This document shows positions 1 to 7,066 of a DNA stretch of 32,831 nucleotides, in pieces (position 1 is the first letter of the stretch; the number at the start of each line of letters is the position of its first letter). The stretch covers positions 1 to 32,831 of the forward strand of contig CAYXIM010000011.1 of the NCBI GenBank assembly GCA_964465385.1, written 5' to 3'. The notes under the pieces were generated by a model. It saw only the letters and a list, made by a program, of their open reading frames with translations, was not told the DNA's origin and did not search any database. A program made the translations under genes and the position numbers. This stretch comes from JAAYBY01 sp964465385. Its GTDB lineage: Bacteria > Bacillota > Clostridia > Saccharofermentanales > UBA5734.

Positions 1-18
1 GCTGAATGCCCGCTTTTG

Positions 19-47
19 TTTTCAAGTGATGTCCTTTTAGCTATAAT
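19..47 (+). promoter_or_regulatory. Predicted sigma-A-type promoter for the acyl-CoA synthetase gene
   Basis: A perfect TATAAT -10 box lies at 42-47, with a weaker -35-like TTTTCA at 19-24 and a 17-base spacer. The hexamers GATGTC (28-33) and GACATC (51-56) form a dyad that brackets the -10 box, so a repressor could bind there. A short hairpin (GGCG 65-68, CGCC 73-76) follows in the leader. The match is by eye only. Confidence 0.55.
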
Positions 48-96
48 GATGACATCTTTTAAACGGCGGCTTCGCCTTTGATTCGAGGTAGTAACC

Positions 97-1848
97 ATGA
101 AAGACATTCCCTTATACGATGTTAGAACCATCCGAGACCTTCGAGACATGCTGCAGCAAAGTGTTGCACATTATGGCGACCAGACGGCTTTCCTGATCAA
201 GGATCCCCGTGTCATCCATCGCGACCAGCCGGCTGCGCCGGACGCCACTAAAAAGGCGCAGGCATACCTGCCGGTTAGCTATCGCCAGTTCGCCCGGGAT
301 GTTGATGCGCTGGGGACCTTTCTCAAAAATCACAAGCAAGCACAACAGCGTGTTGCCATTCTGGCTGAAACACGCTACGAGTGGTATGTGTCTTATCTGG
401 CAACTGTCAACGGGGTGGGTGTTGTGGTGCCGTTGGACAAAGAACTGCCAGACACGGAGATTGCCAGCTTGCTTAATCGCTCCCGATCAAATGTGCTGGT
501 TTATTCACAAGCAAAAAAAGACGCTGTCGACCACATCCGGGATCAGATCCCGCTGGTCGAAACCTTCATCACAATGGATGAACCACAGGCGGGGTCGTCT
601 GATTTATCGTTCTGGTCCTGCCTGCAGGCAGGCGAACAGGCCCTGCAGCAAGACGACCGCCTCTTTTTGGATGCACCCATTGACCCCGAGATCATGAACA
701 TTTTGCTGTTTACATCAGGAACGACAGACCGCTCCAAGGCGGTGATGCTGTCTCATCGCAACATCTGCATCAACCTGATGGCCATGTGCCAGATGCTTTA
801 CATTGATGACAAAGACACCTTTTTGTCGGTCTTGCCCTTGCACCACACCTATGAATGCACCTGTGGCTTTTTATGCCCCATCTACCGGGGCAGCACGGTG
901 GCCGTCTGTGAAGGGCTCAGACACATCACAAAAAACATGCAGGAAGCCAAGACCACCATTATTTTAGTGGTCCCCTTGATGGCTGAGTTGTTTTACAAGC
1001 GCATCATGAAGACGGTTACAGCCGATCCCAAACTGGCCCGTAAATTCAAGCTGGGCCTGGCCCTGAGCAATACCCTGAGAAAAGTGGGTATTGACAAGCG
1101 GAGACAGTTTTTCGACCAGGTTCATAACACCTTCGGTGGCCACCTGCGCCTGATGATTGCAGGCGGGGCTGCCATCGACCCGGCTGTGCTCAAAGGCATG
1201 CGTGACTTGGGCATCCTCAGTGTCCAGGGCTACGGCTTGACTGAATGCGCCCCCATCCTGGCTCTCAACAGAGATGTGGATTATAACGACAAAGCCGCCG
1301 GCCTGCCCTTGCCCGGGGTGGACATCCAGGTGATCGACAAAGACGAAGACGGTATCGGAGAAATTATCGGCCGAGGCCCCAACGTCATGCTGGGCTATTA
1401 CGAAAATGAAGCAGAAACACGCCGGGCGATTGATAGCGAAGGCTTTTTCCATACCGGAGACCTGGGTTATATTGACAACGATGACTTTGTGATCATCACC
1501 GGACGCAAGAAAAACGTCATCGTCACCAAAAACGGAAAAAACATTTTTCCTGAAGAAATTGAGTTTTTGCTTAGCCAGAGCGACTACGTCCAGGAGAGCC
1601 TGGTATCCGGTGTTAAAACAGAAAGCGGAGACGTCCTGATCACAGCTGACATTTTTCCCAATGAAGAAAAAGTCAAGGAAACCCTGGGAGAGGTTTCTTT
1701 AACGGATCCGTCGGTTCGGGCTGTTATTCAGGAAGAAATCAAAAAAGTCAACCAGCAGCTGACCAGCTACAAGGGCATCCGCCGCTTTCAGCTCCGGGAC
1801 ACAGAATTTGAAAAGACAACCTCCCGAAAGATTAAACGCACCTATTAA
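97..1848 (+). CDS. AMP-forming long-chain acyl-CoA synthetase (FadD-like)
   Basis: This 583-residue protein belongs to the ANL superfamily, which activates a carboxylic acid to an acyl-adenylate and then to an acyl-CoA thioester. The phosphate-binding motif starts near residue 204 (LLFTSGTT), although the usual following G-x-P-K-G reads DRSKAV. Other family motifs are LPLHHTYE, the adenine-binding YGLTE near residue 379, the hinge-region HTGDLGY and GRKKNVIVTKNGKNIFPEE, and a C-terminal Lys in the TTSRKIKR segment. Length is typical of FadD-type enzymes. No membrane segment is obvious. The start follows a GAGGTAG ribosome binding site. The substrate chain length cannot be read from the sequence; long-chain fatty acid is the default reading for this subfamily. 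It is followed by a hairpin and then the thioredoxin gene, with no evidence of co-function. Confidence 0.88.
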   Translation: MKDIPLYDVRTIRDLRDMLQQSVAHYGDQTAFLIKDPRVIHRDQPAAPDATKKAQAYLPVSYRQFARDVDALGTFLKNHKQAQQRVAILAETRYEWYVSYLATVNGVGVVVPLDKELPDTEIASLLNRSRSNVLVYSQAKKDAVDHIRDQIPLVETFITMDEPQAGSSDLSFWSCLQAGEQALQQDDRLFLDAPIDPEIMNILLFTSGTTDRSKAVMLSHRNICINLMAMCQMLYIDDKDTFLSVLPLHHTYECTCGFLCPIYRGSTVAVCEGLRHITKNMQEAKTTIILVVPLMAELFYKRIMKTVTADPKLARKFKLGLALSNTLRKVGIDKRRQFFDQVHNTFGGHLRLMIAGGAAIDPAVLKGMRDLGILSVQGYGLTECAPILALNRDVDYNDKAAGLPLPGVDIQVIDKDEDGIGEIIGRGPNVMLGYYENEAETRRAIDSEGFFHTGDLGYIDNDDFVIITGRKKNVIVTKNGKNIFPEEIEFLLSQSDYVQESLVSGVKTESGDVLITADIFPNEEKVKETLGEVSLTDPSVRAVIQEEIKKVNQQLTSYKGIRRFQLRDTEFEKTTSRKIKRTY

Positions 1849-1911
1849 CACACTGTAACAGTATTACTGAAAAGCCAGCAAGATGCTCTTAAGCTATATG
1901 AAAAGCAACGG

Positions 1912-1941
1912 CCCCGCCAACCACTCGACCGGTTGGCGGGG
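1912..1941 (+). terminator. Strong hairpin between acyl-CoA synthetase and thioredoxin genes
   Basis: An 11-base perfect inverted repeat (1912-1922 and 1931-1941) encloses an 8-base loop. It ends 10 bases before the AGGAGG ribosome binding site of the next gene. There is no T-run after it, so it is not a classic intrinsic terminator. It could be a terminator without a U tract, an RNA-processing or stability element, or an operator. Confidence 0.5.
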
Positions 1942-1962
1942 ATCCGTTTACAGGAGGCCCAA

Positions 1963-2451
1963 ATGAATCTGAAAAAATTGTTTCCGGTTGCCATCGCCCT
2001 GCTGGTCGTGGTGATCTCAGCCCTGATTGTCTATGTGTTGGCCCAGGATGGCACCTTGTCATTCCAGCGAAAACCCTCTGTGGAAGGTGACGAGGCCGTC
2101 GTGCATCTGGTCTCGTCTGGCCAGTCCCTGTCACACGCTTCCATTGATGACTTTGAACGTTTCATCCGGGAAACCGACGAACCGATCCTGGTCGATTTTT
2201 GGGCGGAGTGGTGCGGCCCGTGCCGGGCTGCCGCCCCATTTGTGGAAGAGCTGGCACGCGACTATGATGGCCGTGCGCGCATCGTCAAGGTTAATGTGGA
2301 TCTGGCATCAGACCTGGGTGCACGCTACGGCGCCCAGGCCATCCCGTTTTTTGTGGTCTTTTCCAAAGGGCAGCCGGTTGACAGCCTTGCTGGTTACAGC
2401 CCGGCACACGAGGGACAGATCAGGCAAATGATCGATGGGCTCCTGGCTTGA
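1963..2451 (+). CDS. Membrane-anchored thioredoxin-fold protein
   Basis: The protein has 162 residues: one N-terminal hydrophobic segment (about 8-27) acting as an uncleaved anchor, a linker, then a thioredoxin domain from about residue 55. The active site WCGPC is at 83-87 and the cis-proline motif AIPFF is at 126-130, so the thiol-disulfide exchange residues are intact. The domain is predicted to face outside the cytoplasm, although orientation is inferred. The ATG at 1963 was chosen because AGGAGG lies at 1952-1957; an upstream in-frame TTG at 1933 lies inside the preceding hairpin. It is the first gene of a cassette with an EIIC-like membrane protein, a CXXC peptide and a membrane 4Fe-4S protein, which suggests a role in moving electrons or reducing disulfides at the membrane. 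The redox partner is unknown. Confidence 0.88.
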   Translation: MNLKKLFPVAIALLVVVISALIVYVLAQDGTLSFQRKPSVEGDEAVVHLVSSGQSLSHASIDDFERFIRETDEPILVDFWAEWCGPCRAAAPFVEELARDYDGRARIVKVNVDLASDLGARYGAQAIPFFVVFSKGQPVDSLAGYSPAHEGQIRQMIDGLLA

Positions 2452-2455
2452 TCTC

Positions 2456-2484
2456 TTGCAACACAAAGCGGCCTGTGTCAGAAT
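2456..2484 (+). promoter_or_regulatory. Possible internal promoter before the EIIC-like gene
   Basis: TTGCAA (2456-2461) and CAGAAT (2479-2484) are separated by 17 bases in the 74-base gap between the thioredoxin gene and the next gene. This is a weak match. The genes may equally be read through from upstream. Confidence 0.3.
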
Positions 2485-2525
2485 AAACCTAACCTAACTG
2501 ACCCCGGAAACCTGGAGGCCGTCTG

Positions 2526-3752
2526 ATGATTGGAAAAATCCTGGCCCGTTGCCGTTTGGGCGCAAGGGATCCCCAAAACAAAAAGAAACCGGCCGGGCCA
2601 AAAGCCTGGCCCGTTGACTGGCAACAACTTCACCGCCTGTTGTTGTTGCCGGTTCTGGCCTTGGCCTTGGCTGAATGGCTGCTGCTGCTCGGTGACCGCC
2701 TGTCTGGCTGGTCAGAGACAGCTGGATCCATCGTGTCGGCCGCAGGCCGCTATGGTGCCCTGGCTGGGCCGGTGCTGCTGGCGGCAGCGCTGGTGTTGGC
2801 CCTTGCCTGGCCACATGAGCCTTGGCTGCTGCTGACCGCCCTGGTTTCCAGCCAGGCCTGGCTGACCGCCCTTGTGGTGACGGTGGCACGTTTTCGTCCG
2901 GAGCTGCCTGCGGCAAACCCGCCTTTTGCCTGGCTGGGTGGTCTGCTGGCCGGCCTGCTTGCCCTGTTGCTTTTTTCTTCAATTCAAAAAACCGAGCCGC
3001 CAACCAGCTTAAACAGCTGGCAAAAAGGGTCTCGGCTGCTGGCCGGTCTGGGCTTTTCGCTGGCTGGTGGGTTTTTATCAGCCGGTTTTAGCCTTTGGAT
3101 CGGGCGTTTTCTTGAAGGCCTGGCCGAACGCCTGGCGACAGCGGGATCTGGCGGCCTCTTTTTGCTGGGCCTGCTGGACCGCCTCCTGGCTCCGTTTGGC
3201 TTGCAGGTCTTCCCGCAAACGCTTTTGCACCAGGTCACAGGCTCCTTTATCACCCAGGACGGTGGGCTGGTCCATGGAGACCTGAATCGCTTTTTGGCCG
3301 CCGATGCAAGGGCGGGTGCCTTAACAGCCGGCCTGTTTCCCATGATGCTTCTGGTTGTGCCGGCTTTGTTGCTGGCCGGCTTTGTCTTTGGATCTCTGCC
3401 GCGTAAAAAAACCTGGCCCTTGGTCTTGCTTGTTGGGCTGTCCAGTGTGCTGGGTGGCATGTCTGGTGCATCAACCTTGCTGTTGTTGGTTTTTTCTCCC
3501 TTGCTTTATTTGTTTTCCACCCTTTTATCAGGCTTTTCTTTCCTCATGGCCGCCCAGATGCAAACCCGTCTGGGTTTTGTGCTGGGACCTGGCCTAATCG
3601 ACCTGCTTCGCTTCTGGTCATTGGGTGAAAACCCCCAGCGCCTTTTGTTGGCAGGGTCGGTTTTGCTGCCGCCGGCATTTTTGCTGCCAGCCCTGCTGTC
3701 CAAGGGCCTTGGCTGGCTCAAAGAAAGGAAACAAAAAGATGTGGACGATTAG
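2526..3752 (+). CDS. Orphan PTS EIIC-like membrane protein lacking the GITE motif
   Basis: This 408-residue, very Leu-rich polytopic protein aligns with the sugar-transporting EIIC domain of the glucose/N-acetylglucosamine PTS superfamily. The matching landmarks are DRLLAPFGL (218-226), usually N-R-L-L-x-P-F/T-G-L-H-H, and GDLNRFLAAD followed by AGLFPMM (251-274), usually G-D-x-x-R-F-F-A-G-D then G-F-F-P-I-M-M. A segment resembling the xxAPVLYxxHALLTG stretch follows at about 322-337. No EIIA or EIIB domain is fused or adjacent. The signature G-I-T-E-P-x-E reads G-M-S-G-A-S-T at 311-317, so both conserved acidic residues are gone, and the H-H pair is replaced by Q-V at 227-228. Phosphotransfer-coupled sugar uptake is therefore unlikely. 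The family link is from recalled motifs; the altered residues are directly visible. The gene overlaps the next one by 14 bases, which implies translational coupling. Its function is unknown. Confidence 0.72.
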   Translation: MIGKILARCRLGARDPQNKKKPAGPKAWPVDWQQLHRLLLLPVLALALAEWLLLLGDRLSGWSETAGSIVSAAGRYGALAGPVLLAAALVLALAWPHEPWLLLTALVSSQAWLTALVVTVARFRPELPAANPPFAWLGGLLAGLLALLLFSSIQKTEPPTSLNSWQKGSRLLAGLGFSLAGGFLSAGFSLWIGRFLEGLAERLATAGSGGLFLLGLLDRLLAPFGLQVFPQTLLHQVTGSFITQDGGLVHGDLNRFLAADARAGALTAGLFPMMLLVVPALLLAGFVFGSLPRKKTWPLVLLVGLSSVLGGMSGASTLLLLVFSPLLYLFSTLLSGFSFLMAAQMQTRLGFVLGPGLIDLLRFWSLGENPQRLLLAGSVLLPPAFLLPALLSKGLGWLKERKQKDVDD

Positions 3753-3900
3753 GTTGTTGACCCGGCGGGGCCGCCTGCTGCGGATCGGGCTCATGCTTGC
3801 CGCTGCTGTTTTTCTGGTGGCCGGACTTTTACGCGGTGAAGCGGTTCGCGTTTTACAGCGGGCTGTACAGGTGTGTCTGGGGTGCATAGGCATTGGCTAG
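3739..3900 (+). CDS. Small CXXC membrane peptide (CD1871A-like family)
   Basis: This 53-residue protein has a basic N-terminus (RLLTRRGRLLR), a single membrane helix at about residues 17-30, an RGEAVRVLQRA segment and a C-terminal C-L-G-C-I-G-I-G tail. That layout matches what I recall of the CD1871A family of CXXC proteins in Clostridia, which sit beside 4Fe-4S and thioredoxin genes; this match was not checked against a database. The ATG lies inside the end of the EIIC-like gene, and the stop is 1 base before the ATG of the 4Fe-4S gene, so the three are translationally linked. The CXXC pair could be a thiol relay or a metal or cluster ligand. No function is established to my knowledge. Confidence 0.75.
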   Translation: MWTIRLLTRRGRLLRIGLMLAAAVFLVAGLLRGEAVRVLQRAVQVCLGCIGIG

Positions 3901-3901
3901 C

Positions 3902-4786
3902 ATGAAGCTTGGTAAACTGCAAAAAAAACGGTCCCTGGTCCAGGGCCTGGCGCTTGTGCTGGGAAATGCCAACCTGCCAGGCTTTGTCACCGGACAGATC
4001 TATCAAGGACCGCTAAAGCACCTGTGCCTGCCCGGCCTGAACTGCTATTCCTGCCCAGGCGCCCTGGGCGCCTGTCCCATCGGCAGCATCCAAAATGCCT
4101 TGGCCGATCCCCTGTGGCGCCTGCCCCTTTACGTGCTGGGTTTTATCATGCTCACGGGCAGCGTGCTGGGCCGCCTGGTCTGTGGCTGGCTTTGCCCCTT
4201 TGGCTGGTTCCAAGACCTGCTTTACCGGGTGCCATCCCGTAAGCTGCATCCGGAAAAGAACAAGCGCCGACAGGCCCTGCTCCTGAAGGGCAAACATGTG
4301 TTTTTGTTTGTCTTTGTTCTGGCCATCCCCCTCATTGGTCGCTGGGTGGCCGGCTACGGCGTAACGGCTTTTTGCAGCTACATCTGCCCGTCCGGCACCT
4401 TGATGGCCGGCTGGCCGTTGACCTTGACCAACCCGGGCTTGCGCAGCCTGGTGGGCTGGCTCTTTGGCTGGAAATCCACCCTTTTGGTCTCTGTGCTGCT
4501 GGCGGCTGTTTTTATCTACCGGCCCTTTTGCCGTTATGTCTGTCCCCTGGGCGCCTGTTATGGGTATTTTAACCGCATCAGCCTTTACCGGGTCACGGTG
4601 GATCCAGATAAATGCACCCGTTGCGGCATTTGCACCCGCCAATGCCCCATGTCTGTACCGGTGCCTTATGACGCGAACACAGCGGAATGCATTCGCTGTG
4701 GGGAGTGCGAGGCCGTCTGCCCCTTCGATGCGATACACTGTGGCTTTGAAAGCCGCAGCCAAAATAAAGAGCCGGCCCGCAGTTGA
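3902..4786 (+). CDS. Polytopic membrane 4Fe-4S ferredoxin-type protein (NapH/YccM-like)
   Basis: This 294-residue protein has about four to five membrane segments. Cysteine motifs are interspersed: NCYSCPGALGACPIG (Cys 48, 51 and 58), CGWLCPFGW (94, 98), CSYICPSG (158, 162) and CRYVCPLGAC (210, 214, 219). The C-terminus is a two-cluster ferredoxin domain with C-x2-C-x2-C-x3-C at 238-248 and again at 263-273. This layout matches NapH-type membrane ferredoxins, which pass electrons across or along the membrane. The ATG at 3902 is preferred over an in-frame TTG at 3893; a clear ribosome binding site is lacking, in keeping with coupling to the small CXXC gene that ends at 3900. It is the last gene of the redox cassette. 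The electron donor and acceptor cannot be told from sequence. Confidence 0.88.
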   Translation: MKLGKLQKKRSLVQGLALVLGNANLPGFVTGQIYQGPLKHLCLPGLNCYSCPGALGACPIGSIQNALADPLWRLPLYVLGFIMLTGSVLGRLVCGWLCPFGWFQDLLYRVPSRKLHPEKNKRRQALLLKGKHVFLFVFVLAIPLIGRWVAGYGVTAFCSYICPSGTLMAGWPLTLTNPGLRSLVGWLFGWKSTLLVSVLLAAVFIYRPFCRYVCPLGACYGYFNRISLYRVTVDPDKCTRCGICTRQCPMSVPVPYDANTAECIRCGECEAVCPFDAIHCGFESRSQNKEPARS

Positions 4787-4795
4787 GCGGCCGGC
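4771..4795 (+). terminator. GC-rich hairpin over the stop codon of the 4Fe-4S gene
   Basis: GCCGGCC (4771-4777) pairs with GGCCGGC (4789-4795) around an 11-base loop that contains the TGA stop at 4784-4786. No T-run follows. It may mark the end of the redox cassette before galM. Confidence 0.35.
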
Positions 4796-4815
4796 CGGAC
4801 AGGTGAGGTGTCAAG

Positions 4816-5889
4816 ATGAACATTGTGATCAAACCTTTTGGACAGACCCAGGCGGGAGAGGCGGTTTCCAGTATCACGCTTTACCAGCAGGACGGGTCTT
4901 TTTGTACCCTGCTGACCTATGGGGCCATTCTTCAGCGGTTGCTCGTGCCAGACCGAGACGGCCTCTTGCAAGATGTGGTCCTGGGGTTTGACACGCTGGC
5001 AGAATATGAATCTAAAAACAACCCCTATCATGGCGCGGTTGTGGGCCGCTTTGCCAACAGGATTGAAGACGCTGCTTTCGAATTGGATGGACAGACCTAT
5101 CACCTTTCGGCCAATTACGGCCCCCACCACATCCATGGCGGAGTCAAAGGCTTTGACCGGGTGGTCTGGCAGGCCGATCCCTTTGACGCAGAAGAAGGGC
5201 CCTCGGTCCGCTTTTTTCACCACAGCCCCGATGGGGATGAAGGTTATCCGGGCAACCTGGATGTCAGCGTAACCTACACCTGGACCCGGGACCATCGCCT
5301 GATCCTGCGTTACTGGGCCCGGTCTGACCGCAAGACCGTGCTCAACCTGACGAACCATGCCTACTTTAATTTGCACGGGCAGGGGAGTGGTCAGGTTTTG
5401 GATCACTTGGTGCAACTTGAAGCGGATGCCTTTACGCCGTCCAATACCTACCGGCTGCCAGTGGGAACCATTGAACCGGTTGCCGGTACGCCGCTTGATT
5501 TTCGCACCTTGCGGCGAATCGGAGACGGCATTGACGCCGAACACCCGGCCATGGCATTCGAGGGCGGTTATGACCACAACCTGGTGGTCCGCGGTGAAAA
5601 CGGGGTCTTGAGACCATGTGCGACGGTCGTGGAACCCAAAAGCGGGCGAAAGATGGTTGTTGAAACCACCATGCCCGCTGTTCAGCTTTATACCGCCAAC
5701 ACCATGAAGCACATGAATGGAAAAGAAGGGGTCCAGTACGAAAGCAGAAGCGGTTTTTGTCTGGAGACCCAGCAGTTCCCCAACGCACCCCGGATCAAGC
5801 AGTTTCCCAGTGCGGTCTTACAGGCTCATGAGGAAAACCGGCAGACGACCATCTACGCCTTCTCGATTGACTCAGAGACTGTGCGCTGA
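4816..5889 (+). CDS. galM: Aldose 1-epimerase (mutarotase)
   Basis: GalM interconverts the alpha and beta anomers of glucose, galactose and related aldoses in the cytoplasm. At 357 residues it is of normal family length. Visible motifs are GRFANRI, the HHIHGG histidine loop, NLTNHAYFNLHG with the second catalytic-site His, GGYDHN, and FCLETQQFPNAP with the catalytic-base Glu. The start follows AGGTGAGG. It lies 29 bases after the 4Fe-4S gene, but the functions have no evident link. Its 3' end overlaps the convergent alcohol dehydrogenase gene by 18 bases, so both proteins are encoded by the same DNA over their last codons. Confidence 0.93.
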   Translation: MNIVIKPFGQTQAGEAVSSITLYQQDGSFCTLLTYGAILQRLLVPDRDGLLQDVVLGFDTLAEYESKNNPYHGAVVGRFANRIEDAAFELDGQTYHLSANYGPHHIHGGVKGFDRVVWQADPFDAEEGPSVRFFHHSPDGDEGYPGNLDVSVTYTWTRDHRLILRYWARSDRKTVLNLTNHAYFNLHGQGSGQVLDHLVQLEADAFTPSNTYRLPVGTIEPVAGTPLDFRTLRRIGDGIDAEHPAMAFEGGYDHNLVVRGENGVLRPCATVVEPKSGRKMVVETTMPAVQLYTANTMKHMNGKEGVQYESRSGFCLETQQFPNAPRIKQFPSAVLQAHEENRQTTIYAFSIDSETVR

Positions 5890-7065
5890 CCAGTCGTAAC
5901 TGAGTTGGTAGACGGACAGGACGTCAGCGTCTTGAAGCGGCAGATAATGGCCGCAGCTGCCATCCGGGTTGCGTTTGACTTTTCGGGCCAGGGCAGGCAG
6001 GTCTTCTTTTCGGACATCCAGCTCCTGCAGGGAGACCGGCATGCCCAGGGTCCGGTAGAGGGCGGCCAGCTGTAAAATGCCCTGGCGGCCCTGCTCCAGT
6101 TCAGACAGACCCGTGGGGTCCACATCAAAAACAGACCGGGCCAGACGGGCAAAGCGAGCCGGATCAGCAGACAGGTGAAACTGCATCCAGGCCGGGTAGA
6201 GGGCTGCCAGCCCGGCGCCGTGTGCCATGTCGGTATGGGCGCTGAGCTCATGTTGCAGGGCATGAACACCCCAGTCTTCCTGTCGCCCCATGCCCAGCAG
6301 GCCCACGTGTGCCAGTGTGGCGGCCCACATGAGGTTACCGCGTGCGGCCATGTCATTTTCATCTTCCCAGGCTTTTAGGCCCACCTCAACCACAGCGCGC
6401 ATGACAGCCTCACACAGGTGATCAGAGACGGTGACGTTGGGGGTCCGGGTAAAGTATCGCTCAAAGACATGGGACAAGATGTCCACAATGCCGCAGGCCA
6501 GCTGATAAGGCGGCAGGCTTTTGGTCCATATGGGGTTGATGATGGAAAAATCCGGACGGTTGAAGTCCGAGCGCAGGCCCCGCTTGAGCTGCTGGTCGCT
6601 TTTGAGAATCACTGAGCTGTTGGAGCCATCTGTTCCGGTGGCCGGGTGGGTGATGATGGTGCCCAGCAAAAGCCGTTTTTCAGGCAAGGCTTTCTGTGTG
6701 TAAAAATCCCAGAAATCACCATCGTAAGGTGTGCCAAGGGCGATGGCCTTGGCTGAATCGATGGCGCTGCCGCCTCCGATGCCCAAAACCAGATCGACCC
6801 CTTGCCGCCTGCATTGTTCAATGCCGGCATAGACCAGGTCGTCGCGGGGGTTGGGCACAACACCACCGAGCAGCTCAACGGCAAGACCGGCCGCTTGAAG
6901 CGCATGCATGACCCGTTCCAGCAGGCCGCTGCGGACAACCGATCCGCCGCCATAATGAACCAGGACAGTTTGGGCTCCCAGCTGGCGGCACAGGTCGCCG
7001 ACCTGCGCTTCACTGTCTTCACCAAAAACAAATCGGGTGGGGCTGTAATAGGAAAAATTGAGCAT
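5872..7065 (-). CDS. Iron-type alcohol dehydrogenase (YqhD/butanol dehydrogenase-like)
   Basis: This 397-residue group III metal-dependent alcohol dehydrogenase reduces aldehydes, or oxidises alcohols, with NAD(P). Motifs include YGGGSVVRSG and GGGSAIDSAKAIA for the dinucleotide, PATGTDGSNSSVI, a DILSHVFERYF metal-ligand segment with Asp and His, and HELSAHTDMAHGAGLA carrying two further His ligands. These resemble YqhD and clostridial butanol dehydrogenases, so the preferred cofactor may be NADPH. The ATG at 7063-7065 was chosen because GAGGAGG stands just upstream; a longer frame reaching into glnS is not needed. It begins 1 base after the glnS stop, so it is probably the last gene of that minus-strand operon. 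A fermentative or aldehyde-detoxifying role is an inference. Confidence 0.9.
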   Translation of the reverse strand: MLNFSYYSPTRFVFGEDSEAQVGDLCRQLGAQTVLVHYGGGSVVRSGLLERVMHALQAAGLAVELLGGVVPNPRDDLVYAGIEQCRRQGVDLVLGIGGGSAIDSAKAIALGTPYDGDFWDFYTQKALPEKRLLLGTIITHPATGTDGSNSSVILKSDQQLKRGLRSDFNRPDFSIINPIWTKSLPPYQLACGIVDILSHVFERYFTRTPNVTVSDHLCEAVMRAVVEVGLKAWEDENDMAARGNLMWAATLAHVGLLGMGRQEDWGVHALQHELSAHTDMAHGAGLAALYPAWMQFHLSADPARFARLARSVFDVDPTGLSELEQGRQGILQLAALYRTLGMPVSLQELDVRKEDLPALARKVKRNPDGSCGHYLPLQDADVLSVYQLSYDWSAHSL

Positions 7066-7066
7066 T

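Noticed and set aside
4666..5712. Minus-strand open frame of 348 codons opposite galM.
   Set aside because: It lies antisense to a well-supported aldose 1-epimerase, has low-complexity composition typical of GC-rich shadows, and shows no recognised motif.
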